A stretch of 5,875 bases of DNA from Campylobacteraceae bacterium (lineage in GTDB: Bacteria; Campylobacterota; Campylobacteria; Campylobacterales; Sulfurovaceae), in the NCBI GenBank assembly GCA_027026055.1, contig JALVPA010000079.1:1-5875 (forward strand), given 5' to 3'. The notes beneath the pieces are model-generated. The model was not told where the DNA came from and did not search any database. It was given only the letters and a program-made list of their open reading frames with translations. Below are positions 1 through 5,875 of the stretch, one piece after another; the stretch's first letter is position 1, and each line of letters begins with the position of its first letter. A program made the translations under genes and the position numbers.

Positions 1-613
1 TATGACTCGTTTTCGTCTCTATCAATGCCCGGTTTTCGGAAAGATCTTCTCTAAAATACTCCTTTTCGTCAAACTGCTGCGGCGAAAACCTCATCGTATG
101 ACTTCCGGGAATAAACTCGAGCACACCATTGCGACTCTCTTCCTCTTCCAAAGCAAGCCACACGCTGAGTAGATTGTCGTTTTCGAAGTGCCAATAGCGA
201 AAATCCTGATGCCATCGCGTCTGCGTAGAGGTGCGAGGCATTTTGGTCATGATGGAGTTGTGGTGTGCCAGCGTCAAAACCGGCGCTTCTTTGAGAATTT
301 GGTACAAAACGGGACGTATTTCCGGCTCTTCCATCCACTCTTTAAAGACGATATCGCGATCATACACTTGCCGCAATCTTCTGACTGTCTCCTCACGCAT
401 ATAGCGCGGCACGCCCGTACCGACCGTCGTTTCGCGTTCCACTTTGCTCTTGACGTCGTATTCGTATTCGGTTTCCAAAGGGGGGATACGATGCTTCAAA
501 TGCGCCGCGGCGATGTCGCGTATCGCATCGCACCGCTGCGAATCGGCAAATCCTCGTAACAATAAAAACCCTTCTTTCTCGAATTGTCGCAGTTGCGCCT
601 CTGTCAGTTTCAT
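1..613 (-). CDS. Phytanoyl-CoA dioxygenase (PhyH) family protein, 3' end cut by window
   Basis: Open frame from an ATG at 611-613 to the left edge, giving 204 residues without a stop; the C-terminus lies outside. The N-terminal MKLTEAQLRQFEKEGFLLLRG is the usual PhyH opening, a helix followed by 'GF-hh-RG'. The core reads WHQDF at residues 134-138, then SVWLALEEE (150-158), then NGVLEFIPGSH (162-172). H135 and D137 are the predicted first two ligands of the 2-His-1-carboxylate Fe(II) site. The distal His and the 2-oxoglutarate-binding Arg should be in the missing part. The family hydroxylates small molecules using O2 and 2-oxoglutarate; the substrate cannot be told from sequence, and the name does not imply phytanate metabolism. 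The protein is cytoplasmic, with no signal peptide. An AAGAGA ribosome site (619-624) sits 5 bases before the start. The gene lies 31 bases after yraN, probably in the same transcript. Confidence 0.9.
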   Translation of the reverse strand, partial: MKLTEAQLRQFEKEGFLLLRGFADSQRCDAIRDIAAAHLKHRIPPLETEYEYDVKSKVERETTVGTGVPRYMREETVRRLRQVYDRDIVFKEWMEEPEIRPVLYQILKEAPVLTLAHHNSIMTKMPRTSTQTRWHQDFRYWHFENDNLLSVWLALEEEESRNGVLEFIPGSHTMRFSPQQFDEKEYFREDLSENRALIETKTSH

Positions 614-644
614 AACATTCTCTTTCGCTAATTATTTGAGACGA

Positions 645-989
645 TTATAGCGTAACATTTTCGATAAATTCAATCTCGCCTTTGCGCACAAGCAATACAT
701 CGATACAGAACGGTATATCGAGTTTTTTCGTTTTGAGATAATAATAGGCGGAGTTCACGATTTTTCGTAACTTTGTCGGCGTGATGTTATATATCGGATC
801 GAAATCGGCTTTGGCCGATTTAACTTCGATAAAATGCACAATACCTTCTTTGTATGCGACAATATCGATCTCCCCCAATTTACGGGCGTAAAAATTGCGC
901 TCTACGATACGAAACCCTCGCGACTCCAAAAAGGATGTCGCCGTCTCTTCGCTTTTCTCTCCGAAACGCTTTGCCGATACGCCTTCCAT
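645..989 (-). CDS. yraN: YraN / UPF0102 family protein (PD-(D/E)XK nuclease fold)
   Basis: A 114-residue protein, the normal length for the UPF0102 family. It shows the family landmarks in order: the N-terminal helix GEKSEETATSFLESRGF (10-26), RNFYARKLGEIDIVAY (31-46) with G39-E40-x-D42, and HFIEVKS (52-58) with E55-x-K57. Together D42 and E55-x-K57 form the PD-(D/E)XK-like active-site pattern seen in Holliday-junction resolvase-like and restriction-like nucleases. The C-terminal CIDVLLV strand (95-101) matches the usual 'hhhDhhhh' strand. The family is widespread and poorly characterised; nuclease activity is expected from the fold and is not shown here. The ATG at 987-989 is preceded by GAGG (997-1000) at 7 bases. 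The start is 11 bases after the stop of the coiled-coil gene, which suggests co-transcription and possibly translational coupling. Confidence 0.92.
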   Translation of the reverse strand: MEGVSAKRFGEKSEETATSFLESRGFRIVERNFYARKLGEIDIVAYKEGIVHFIEVKSAKADFDPIYNITPTKLRKIVNSAYYYLKTKKLDIPFCIDVLLVRKGEIEFIENVTL

Positions 990-1000
990 CTTTTAACCTC

Positions 1001-2413
1001 TCAAAATCCCCCGCCCGTACTGAAGCTATCGCTTTCGATTCCGCCACCCTCAAAGAAGCCGCCGCCTCCAATATCGATATCGTCGAAGAGATCGCCGCCG
1101 AAATCCAAGTCGATACTGCCGCTACCAAAGCCGCCCCAATCGGTGTTCGGAATCTCGCGATGCACTTCTCGCATGCGCTCCCACGCCACACCGCTGTTTA
1201 GCATACCGCCGATGACATCGCCCAAGATATCGCCGACAACGGCACTGTCAAACCCTGAACCGTAGCGATCGTAGCGTGCACGCTTATAGCTACTGCGCAA
1301 CCGCTCCAATTCGCGCAAAGAAGCGACGATGCTTTCGTATTGCGCGCGCACTTGCGCCAGCTCCGTCTCAAGTTGCGACGATTCGGCTTCGAGCGACTGT
1401 AGTCGGTATGCGATTTCGTCATCTTCGGTGTCGCTGCTTTGGCGCGCTTTTCGCATCAATACGGCGATATCTTCTTGCGCAAGGCACTGCTTGAGTAGCG
1501 CTTTACTCTCTTGCGCCGCTTCATCCTCGTCTTTGAGGTATTGCGCCTTTTGTGCCAAGAGCGCATCGTTTTGACGCTCTTTGGCTTCTATCTCCTTATC
1601 GATCGCCGCCAAGCGTTGCGAAAGCGTTTGCAGCTTCGCAAGCGTAGCGTCAAGCCCTATCTCTTCGGCAAGTTTCGCCTCATGCGCCTGTAGCGCTCTT
1701 TTTGCCTCGGCAGCCTTGCGTAGCGCCTTTTTGGCATGCAGTTCAAAGCCCGGGATCATCTTCTCTATCGTCGCGTAAGCGAGGCGATACTTCTCATAAT
1801 CGATCAGGTTCGCCACCTTGCCGTCTAACCAACGCGTAAGCCAGCCACCCTTGTAACGACTCGTACCGTAACGGCGTCGCCACAGATAGGAAAAGAGCGC
1901 ATCAGCATCAAAGGGGCGCTTTTTTTGCTCATAGCTCTCTTTGGCGGTGTCGGCTTTGGCTTTTGCGACTTTGGCGATCTCGCCGAGGCGCTTTGCTTCT
2001 TCGAGTTTGTTTCGATACGACTTGTCCGCTTGTAGTTTTTGCACGAGTACTTCACGCTGTTTTATCGCCGTCTTTTCTATGCTAAGCTTCTCTTGGGTTA
2101 GCGTACGCCGCTGCTCCTCGAGATCGCGTAACTGTGCATCCAGCGCCTCGATTTTCGCCTGCAAGGTATCGTATGCCGCCTCTCGCTTGCGCATCAAGCG
2201 CTCCACCTCCAAAAGGCCACTTTGCGCCTCGTCTTTCTCTATAGCCTCAAAGTGCAAGGCGGTAAAACGATCGATAAGGCGCATCGTCTCTTGGCGCAAG
2301 CTATCCAAACGTTTGTTAAGCGCATCCTCCCTACTTTCAAGACGCGCCGCTTCGGCACGTTGCATCGCGATGCGATCGTCTATCTCCGAAAGCGTTTCGT
2401 ATCCGCCGATCAT
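1001..2413 (-). CDS. Coiled-coil protein with Gly/Asp/Phe-rich C-terminal tail, function unknown
   Basis: A 470-residue protein that I cannot assign to a characterised family. Residues about 1-165 and 225-375 are highly charged, Ala/Glu/Lys/Arg/Leu-rich and heptad-like, predicting two long coiled coils. A more aromatic segment between them (about 168-220) contains YLWRRRYGTSRYKGGWLTRW and then LDGKVANLIDYEKYR. It is probably the conserved domain or the hinge. From about residue 380 the protein changes to a low-complexity Gly/Asp/Phe/Ser tail with a short hydrophobic stretch (VVGDILGDVIGGML), ending in FSTGGGF. No signal peptide or certain membrane segment is visible. The ATG at 2411-2413 lies one base after the stop of the upstream membrane-protein gene. 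GAGGTGG (2418-2424), inside that gene's end, serves as ribosome site, so translation is probably coupled. A structural or scaffold role alongside the two upstream proteins is inferred. Confidence 0.85.
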   Translation of the reverse strand: MIGGYETLSEIDDRIAMQRAEAARLESREDALNKRLDSLRQETMRLIDRFTALHFEAIEKDEAQSGLLEVERLMRKREAAYDTLQAKIEALDAQLRDLEEQRRTLTQEKLSIEKTAIKQREVLVQKLQADKSYRNKLEEAKRLGEIAKVAKAKADTAKESYEQKKRPFDADALFSYLWRRRYGTSRYKGGWLTRWLDGKVANLIDYEKYRLAYATIEKMIPGFELHAKKALRKAAEAKRALQAHEAKLAEEIGLDATLAKLQTLSQRLAAIDKEIEAKERQNDALLAQKAQYLKDEDEAAQESKALLKQCLAQEDIAVLMRKARQSSDTEDDEIAYRLQSLEAESSQLETELAQVRAQYESIVASLRELERLRSSYKRARYDRYGSGFDSAVVGDILGDVIGGMLNSGVAWERMREVHREIPNTDWGGFGSGSIDLDFGGDLFDDIDIGGGGFFEGGGIESDSFSTGGGF

Positions 2414-2414
2414 C

Positions 2415-3317
2415 CTACCACCTCGTTATCTTTCCGCCGACGACGGGTATCGTGTAGGCGGGTTCGAGCTTGCCCCGCTCCTTCTTGCCTACAATGCGCT
2501 TATCGACGATACCGTCCGCCATCTTATCCGCGCGCACTGCTTCATAAACATCGCGCGGCACGCGAATGCCCCAGCGCGATACCTTCTCGCGCTTGCCGTT
2601 CTCTTCATTCTCTATCTCTAGAGGCAATGCTTTGCCGTTTTCATCGATCGCTTCGACGATCAGATAGTAGTTTTTACCCTGCGGGTTTTTGGGCGGGATA
2701 CGCCAGATGCCCGAACGTACGCCCGGCACTTGCACGATGCGCAGCGTGTAGGTTTGCACAAGACGAGTATAGAGCCTCTCAAGCGCCGCTTCCGCCGCTT
2801 CAGCGGCAGCAGTATCGCCCGACTCCGTTGCCGTTTTTACCTGCTGCATGAGTGATTGTGCCTTTTGGGTGATACGCTTCTCTTTGGCAAGCGCCACGAT
2901 CGCTCTTAAACGCTTAAGCCCCTCCTCTTTGAGCTGTTGCGCTTGATGCTCTCTTGGATAGAGATAGACGCCGTAATAAAACCCATAACCCCCTGCTCCG
3001 ATACCGAGTGTAAGCAAGAGCATCTTCAAAAAGGTGCCGCGCTTGACATAGAGGGTTGCCAAAAAACGTCCGAAAGCGCCGCCCTCGGGTCTAAATTCGA
3101 AGCGCTCCTCTTCAAGCGCGCGCACCCCCTCTTCGAGAATCGCATCGCTTACTTCAATGCCCTGCCCTGCATAGATGTGACGCAGCTTCTCTATGAGCGC
3201 CTTGCGACGTTCGGCGACACCAAGCTCTTTGAGTGCGAGTTTCTCTTGATGACGCAGGGTGTCGACGACATCCATCGCCACCATCATCTCGTCGAAATTT
3301 GCCGACTTTTCTGCCAT
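2415..3317 (-). CDS. Single-pass membrane protein, DUF6384-like, function unknown
   Basis: 300 residues from the ATG at 3315-3317. Residues 8-75 form a charged helical region beginning FDEMMVAMDVVDTLRH. A single hydrophobic segment at about 98-119 (LKMLLLTLGIGAGGYGFYYG) carries a glycine-zipper-like GxGxGG pattern. A helical linker (125-187) follows, then a beta-rich C-terminal domain (188-300). That domain includes SGIWRIPPK (202-210), NYYLIVEAID (216-225), KVSRWGIRVP (245-254), KMADGIVDKR (265-274) and a terminal GGKITRW. I recall this architecture from proteins annotated DUF6384; this is from memory and not verified. Four basic residues just before the membrane segment suggest a cytoplasmic N-terminus and hence an external C-terminal domain. 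A GTG at 3324-3326 could add three residues but lacks a ribosome site; the ATG has a weak GTGGGA upstream. The gap to the upstream gene is 15 bases. Confidence 0.87.
   Translation of the reverse strand: MAEKSANFDEMMVAMDVVDTLRHQEKLALKELGVAERRKALIEKLRHIYAGQGIEVSDAILEEGVRALEEERFEFRPEGGAFGRFLATLYVKRGTFLKMLLLTLGIGAGGYGFYYGVYLYPREHQAQQLKEEGLKRLRAIVALAKEKRITQKAQSLMQQVKTATESGDTAAAEAAEAALERLYTRLVQTYTLRIVQVPGVRSGIWRIPPKNPQGKNYYLIVEAIDENGKALPLEIENEENGKREKVSRWGIRVPRDVYEAVRADKMADGIVDKRIVGKKERGKLEPAYTIPVVGGKITRW
2418..2424 (-). promoter_or_regulatory. Ribosome binding site of the coiled-coil gene, inside the preceding gene
   Basis: The minus strand reads GAGGTGG within the last codons of the membrane-protein gene; the stop TAG, one base and then the ATG of the coiled-coil gene follow (TAGGATG). 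The strong site and the one-base gap fix this start and point to translational coupling, consistent with the two proteins being needed in a set ratio. Confidence 0.7.
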
Positions 3318-3332
3318 TGTTCCCACTTGTGC

Positions 3333-4511
3333 TTATGTCGTATGCGCCGTATTTTCAGGCAATGCTTGCGCACGCGTCAGCAGCGAACTGAGACGCGCCT
3401 TGCCCTGCTCTACGCTTTCGCCGATCTCTTTGGCGTTTTTCTCCGACAAACGTCGCATCTCGTCGATCAACTCCGCGCTGCGCGATTGGAAATTGACCAC
3501 CGAATCGACCAACTTTTTGACCGATTCGGCGCGAATCGTAGGACCGTAACCCGCCTTGATCGCCGCCTCTTGCACCTTGTCGCCGATCTCGCCGAGATCT
3601 TCAAGGCTTTTGTTGATCCCCTCTTTCATCGCCTCGAGTGTCTGCGTACTCTCGTGCAAACCGAAAAGCCCCGTAAAGGAAGCCGACAGTGCGGTAAGCA
3701 CTGTCTCGTTGGTGCCGAAGAAGGTGACCGCTTGCTGATAGAGGCGTTTTTTGATCGCGTTGGTTTGCATCAAGCGCGCCATAATCACTTCGGAAGTGTT
3801 GTAGTTGATCACCAGATTTTCCGCCAAATCTTTGGCGATCTGGTAACGCTCCTCGGCATCTTGCAGTTCGCGCAACCGTTCGTCGCGCGCTAGCTCCAAG
3901 CGTGCGCGCTGTGCCAAATCGTCCCCTTGAAAACTTTCGACCGCCCTGCTTGCTTCTTCGAGTTTTCCTTTGGCAATATTCCACTGCGCTTCGGCTTGCT
4001 GCAAGATCTCGTACGCCAAAACTTCCGCCTCTTTGAGTGCGCCGCGGAAATCTTTGTATGCATTGAGGATGTGAATCTCTCGCTCGATCTGATCGTCCGA
4101 ATCTTTCGCTACATCCAGATAAATCTTTTTGATCTTTTCGAAACGATCCGAGATATCGCCACGCGTGACCTTCATCCAGATATTGCCGATGCGCTCGAAG
4201 GTGTCGATCTTGCCGTCGTCGAGTTGCTCTACCATACTCTTGGCATCGTCACGAATCGAGTTAAACGCATCGGTGATCTGCTTGTAACGCTCCGCAGTAT
4301 TCATCTGCGACACTTCGTTGCGCACCACATCGTTAAAGACGCTTGCTTGCGAAAGCGTGCGCGCAATCGTCAACGCCTTGCCTTCGTTGATATCGGCGAT
4401 CTTCTCGATCACCGCTACGATCGGCGCCTCGTCGCTCTTTTCGGGTACTAACCCCAAGTCGCGCAGTTGTTCCATCGCTCTGTCGAGATAGTGTAACGTT
4501 TGCGATTTCAT
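3333..4511 (-). CDS. Helical TelA-like protein, first gene of a three-gene cassette, function unknown
   Basis: A 392-residue, almost entirely helical soluble protein with no signal peptide or membrane segment. The N-terminal part (1-110) starts MKSQTLHYLDRAMEQLRDLG. A charged helical central region (120-240) follows. A less charged segment, AVTFFGTNETVLTALSASFTGLFGLHES (261-288), precedes a C-terminal amphipathic helical part with SVVNFQSRSAELIDEMRR (337-354). The arrangement of long helices followed by an Asn/Thr-rich 'tAL..a..' segment and a terminal 'N...s..li.e.......' helix distantly recalls TelA/KlaA toxic-anion-resistance proteins. The similarity is weak and made by eye. AAGGA (4517-4521) lies 5 bases before the ATG, and a promoter candidate lies immediately upstream. 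It is first in the operon, 15 bases before the membrane-protein gene, so it may be the cytoplasmic partner of that protein. Confidence 0.85.
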   Translation of the reverse strand: MKSQTLHYLDRAMEQLRDLGLVPEKSDEAPIVAVIEKIADINEGKALTIARTLSQASVFNDVVRNEVSQMNTAERYKQITDAFNSIRDDAKSMVEQLDDGKIDTFERIGNIWMKVTRGDISDRFEKIKKIYLDVAKDSDDQIEREIHILNAYKDFRGALKEAEVLAYEILQQAEAQWNIAKGKLEEASRAVESFQGDDLAQRARLELARDERLRELQDAEERYQIAKDLAENLVINYNTSEVIMARLMQTNAIKKRLYQQAVTFFGTNETVLTALSASFTGLFGLHESTQTLEAMKEGINKSLEDLGEIGDKVQEAAIKAGYGPTIRAESVKKLVDSVVNFQSRSAELIDEMRRLSEKNAKEIGESVEQGKARLSSLLTRAQALPENTAHTT

Positions 4512-4540
4512 GACAATCCTTTTGGAATTGAGATATAAAA

Positions 4541-4549
4541 ATCATACCA
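4541..4549 (-). promoter_or_regulatory. Extended -10 promoter candidate for the three-gene cassette
   Basis: The minus strand reads TGGTATGAT, an extended -10 (TG-n-TATGAT, one mismatch to TATAAT). It is embedded in very AT-rich DNA about 30 bases before the first ATG of the cassette. No good -35 sits at 17 bases (TTTTCT, 4564-4569), which is compatible with an extended -10 or with the weak -35 preference reported for Campylobacterota. The predicted transcript would start near 4534, with a leader of about 23 bases holding the AAGGA ribosome site. Found by eye only. Confidence 0.42.
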
Positions 4550-4572
4550 AAAGGTTATAAAAGAGAAAATCA

Positions 4573-4587
4573 AAATCACCTTGATTT
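4573..4587 (-). repeat. Small inverted repeat, possible operator
   Basis: The minus strand reads AAATCA-AGG-TGATTT, a perfect 6-bp inverted repeat with a 3-base spacer. It sits about 27 bases upstream of the candidate -10, centred near -46 of the predicted start, where an activator or repressor could bind. It does not match the FNR box orientation (TTGAT-N4-ATCAA) or a CRP site. In such AT-rich DNA a repeat of this size may occur by chance. Confidence 0.25.
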
Positions 4588-4606
4588 GACAAATTTATCG
4601 CATTAC

Positions 4607-4631
4607 AAAACAAAAAAGGCGATTTCATCGC
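4607..4631 (-). terminator. Rho-independent terminator after the formate-dehydrogenase-type gene
   Basis: On the minus strand GCGAT-GAA-ATCGC forms a perfect 5-bp hairpin with a 3-base loop (4619-4631). It is followed by C, six T, G and four T (4607-4617). It lies 54 bases after the stop at 4685-4687 and is placed to separate that transcript from the downstream cassette. The stem is short, so termination could be leaky. Confidence 0.6.
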
Positions 4632-4684
4632 TCTATTGCCAAACAATTTTGCTTTTCACAGTATTGACTCATCACAAAATTATC

Positions 4685-5875
4685 TTAACTGCACGCTACC
4701 GTGTCGCCTACCGGTATCACATCGACTTTCACCGACTTGAAGCGCGCCGTCATCACCAATGCGTCGCACTCGTCGCCGAAAAGCGCATTGATACGGCTTT
4801 TTGCGTGGTGAAAGGTACAAAAAAGCGTGCGAGGACGCACCTTTTCGGTATAGATGACTCTCAATGCCTCGCTCTCACCGTATCGGCTTTTTAGAATCAC
4901 TCTGTCGCCGAATTTTCCTTCGTCCTCGCTCGGCGCCAAAAGAATATCTTCGTCGTATTTGGTATCGAGACGATTGCTTCGCTTGGTCTGCGCAGCGTTA
5001 TTGTAATGCGCCAGCGTGCGGCCGGTGGTAAGATAGTACCCCTCGAACCCCTCTTTGTAAAACCGTTTTTCAAGAATCTCTTTCACCATCCCACGCAACT
5101 CGTACGGGTGATAAGCATAACGTCCAAGCCCGTCTTCGGTACGAAAGTCAAGCAGATGCAACACGGGTGTATCGTCGTCGTGGATCGGCCACTGCATCCC
5201 TCGTTTGCGGTGACGCTTCAGTCGATAATAGGCTGCACCCGCAAAACGTTTCGGCGCTTTTTGACGCACTTCGTTCCAGACATCTTCGCTGGTTTCAAAA
5301 GCGAAATTATCTCCGTCCCCCATTTTTTGCGCAATCATTTGCAACACTTCCCAATCGTCCGGCAAATCGGAATGTACCAAGGGCTGAGATAGATGCAGCC
5401 TACGCATCGCATTAACATAAACACCTGTCTTCTCATAAGCCGAACGTACGCCGATCACAATATCCGCCATCTTGGCGGTTTCGACCATAAAAAGATCCAT
5501 GACCAATAAAAAGTCGAGTTTTTTCAACGCTTTTTCGCTTTTGTTGACATTTGGGTGGATATGGGCGATATCTTCTCCCATATTAAGTAGCGCTTTTATC
5601 TTGCCTTCCCTCATATCGTCGATAAGTTGTGGCGTCATACGCCCGATCACTTCCGGCGTCTCGTAATCGGGAGCATAATAGGGCAAACACCCCATATCGC
5701 AAGCGCCTTGGACATTATTTTGTCCGCGAAGCGGCATCAGCCCAGCACCCGTCTTTCCGATATTTCCGGTTAACAGCGCCAAATGTGTGATCGCCATCAC
5801 CGCGTACGAACCGTCGATATGCTCCGTAATACCGAGTCCCCAAAAAATCATCGATTTTTTCACCGCATATTCGCG
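4685..5875 (-). CDS. Formate dehydrogenase alpha-subunit-type molybdopterin oxidoreductase, C-terminal 396 residues
   Basis: The frame is open to the right edge, so the N-terminus (Fe-S ligands, catalytic Sec/Cys-His) is outside; the GTG at 5861-5863 is internal. Within the fragment, residues 8-19 (SMIFWGLGITEH) and 36-62 (TGNIGKTGAG...RGQNNVQGACDMG) are hallmark MGD-binding motifs of the FdhF/FdhA branch. MGEDIAHIHPNVN (99-111) and the DLFMVETAKMADIVI strand (127-141) complete the central domain. The C-terminal molydopterin-dinucleotide-binding domain begins at YYLTTGRTLAHYNNAAQT (280-297) and ends near FKSVKVDVIP. Expected role: oxidation of formate, or a related two-electron reaction, in respiration or redox balance. 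Divergences: the usual Pro in 'ADVVLP' is Gly (ADIVIG, 138-143), and the C-terminal domain seems slightly shortened. The partner subunits are not in view. Formate specificity is probable but not proven by this fragment. Confidence 0.88.
   Translation of the reverse strand, partial: REYAVKKSMIFWGLGITEHIDGSYAVMAITHLALLTGNIGKTGAGLMPLRGQNNVQGACDMGCLPYYAPDYETPEVIGRMTPQLIDDMREGKIKALLNMGEDIAHIHPNVNKSEKALKKLDFLLVMDLFMVETAKMADIVIGVRSAYEKTGVYVNAMRRLHLSQPLVHSDLPDDWEVLQMIAQKMGDGDNFAFETSEDVWNEVRQKAPKRFAGAAYYRLKRHRKRGMQWPIHDDDTPVLHLLDFRTEDGLGRYAYHPYELRGMVKEILEKRFYKEGFEGYYLTTGRTLAHYNNAAQTKRSNRLDTKYDEDILLAPSEDEGKFGDRVILKSRYGESEALRVIYTEKVRPRTLFCTFHHAKSRINALFGDECDALVMTARFKSVKVDVIPVGDTVACS

Noticed and set aside
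69..338. 89-codon minus-strand frame inside the PhyH-type gene
   Set aside because: It is an out-of-frame reading on the same strand; the overlapping frame open from 613 has the HxD and PGSH motifs of the real protein.
834..1265. Pro/Ser-rich plus-strand frames opposite yraN and the Gly-rich tail
   Set aside because: Their Pro/Ser richness is the complement of glycine and aspartate/serine codons of the tail; they cross two genes and lack recognisable motifs.
1941..2851. Two long overlapping plus-strand frames (1941-2621 and 2222-2851)
   Set aside because: Both are Ser/Arg/Ala-rich reverse readings of the coiled-coil and membrane-protein genes, a usual artefact opposite Lys/Glu/Ala-rich coding DNA.
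3318..3326. GTG at 3324-3326 as start of the membrane-protein gene
   Set aside because: It has no upstream ribosome site and would use the GTGGGA stretch that better serves the ATG at 3315-3317. The difference is only three residues.
2937..3893. A 318-codon plus-strand open frame
   Set aside because: It lies antisense across two well-supported minus-strand genes, and its translation (many Cys/His/Arg, no family pattern) looks like an antisense shadow. No ribosome site or independent support was seen.
4587..4592. TTGTCA on the minus strand as a -35 box
   Set aside because: No acceptable -10 lies 16-18 bases downstream (the position reads TTTTCT), and the good TATGAT is about 40 bases away.
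4585..4894. Plus-strand open frame of 102 codons starting in the intergenic gap
   Set aside because: Two thirds of it is antisense to the formate-dehydrogenase-type gene and it has no recognisable product; the gap is better explained by the terminator and promoter on the minus strand.

Overview
The window suggests a mid-GC Gram-negative bacterium, most likely a Campylobacterota member (Sulfurovum/Sulfurimonas-like). The grounds are the style of the YraN and formate-dehydrogenase-type proteins, gene-dense same-strand packing, and AT-rich intergenic DNA around roughly 50% GC genes. This assignment is inference. All six supportable genes lie on the minus strand, so transcription runs from high to low coordinates.

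Right end (4685-5875): the C-terminal part of a molybdopterin oxidoreductase of the formate dehydrogenase alpha-subunit type. Its N-terminal part, including the catalytic Sec/Cys region, lies outside the window. A short hairpin plus T-run (4607-4631) probably ends this transcript. The 173-base AT-rich gap 4512-4684 also holds an extended -10 promoter candidate and a small inverted repeat.

Middle (1001-4511): a tight three-gene cassette. In order of transcription it encodes a 392-aa soluble helical protein that distantly resembles TelA-type proteins; a 300-aa single-pass membrane protein with a conserved C-terminal domain (I recall it as DUF6384-like); and a 470-aa coiled-coil protein with a Gly/Asp/Phe-rich tail ending in GGGF. 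The genes are 15 and 1 bases apart, so they are very probably co-translated and may form one membrane-associated complex. None has an enzymatic motif that I recognise. This is the part of the window most likely to be an undescribed system. By analogy only, it resembles PspA/TelA/Ter-type envelope-stress gene sets.

Left end (1-989): yraN, a UPF0102 PD-(D/E)XK nuclease-fold protein, follows 11 bases after the cassette. A phytanoyl-CoA dioxygenase (PhyH)-family Fe(II)/2-oxoglutarate oxygenase follows 31 bases later and runs off the left edge. Both look like distal genes of the same transcript, although their functions have no obvious link to the cassette. There are no RNA genes, mobile elements or CRISPR arrays, and no gene-free stretch longer than 300 bases.
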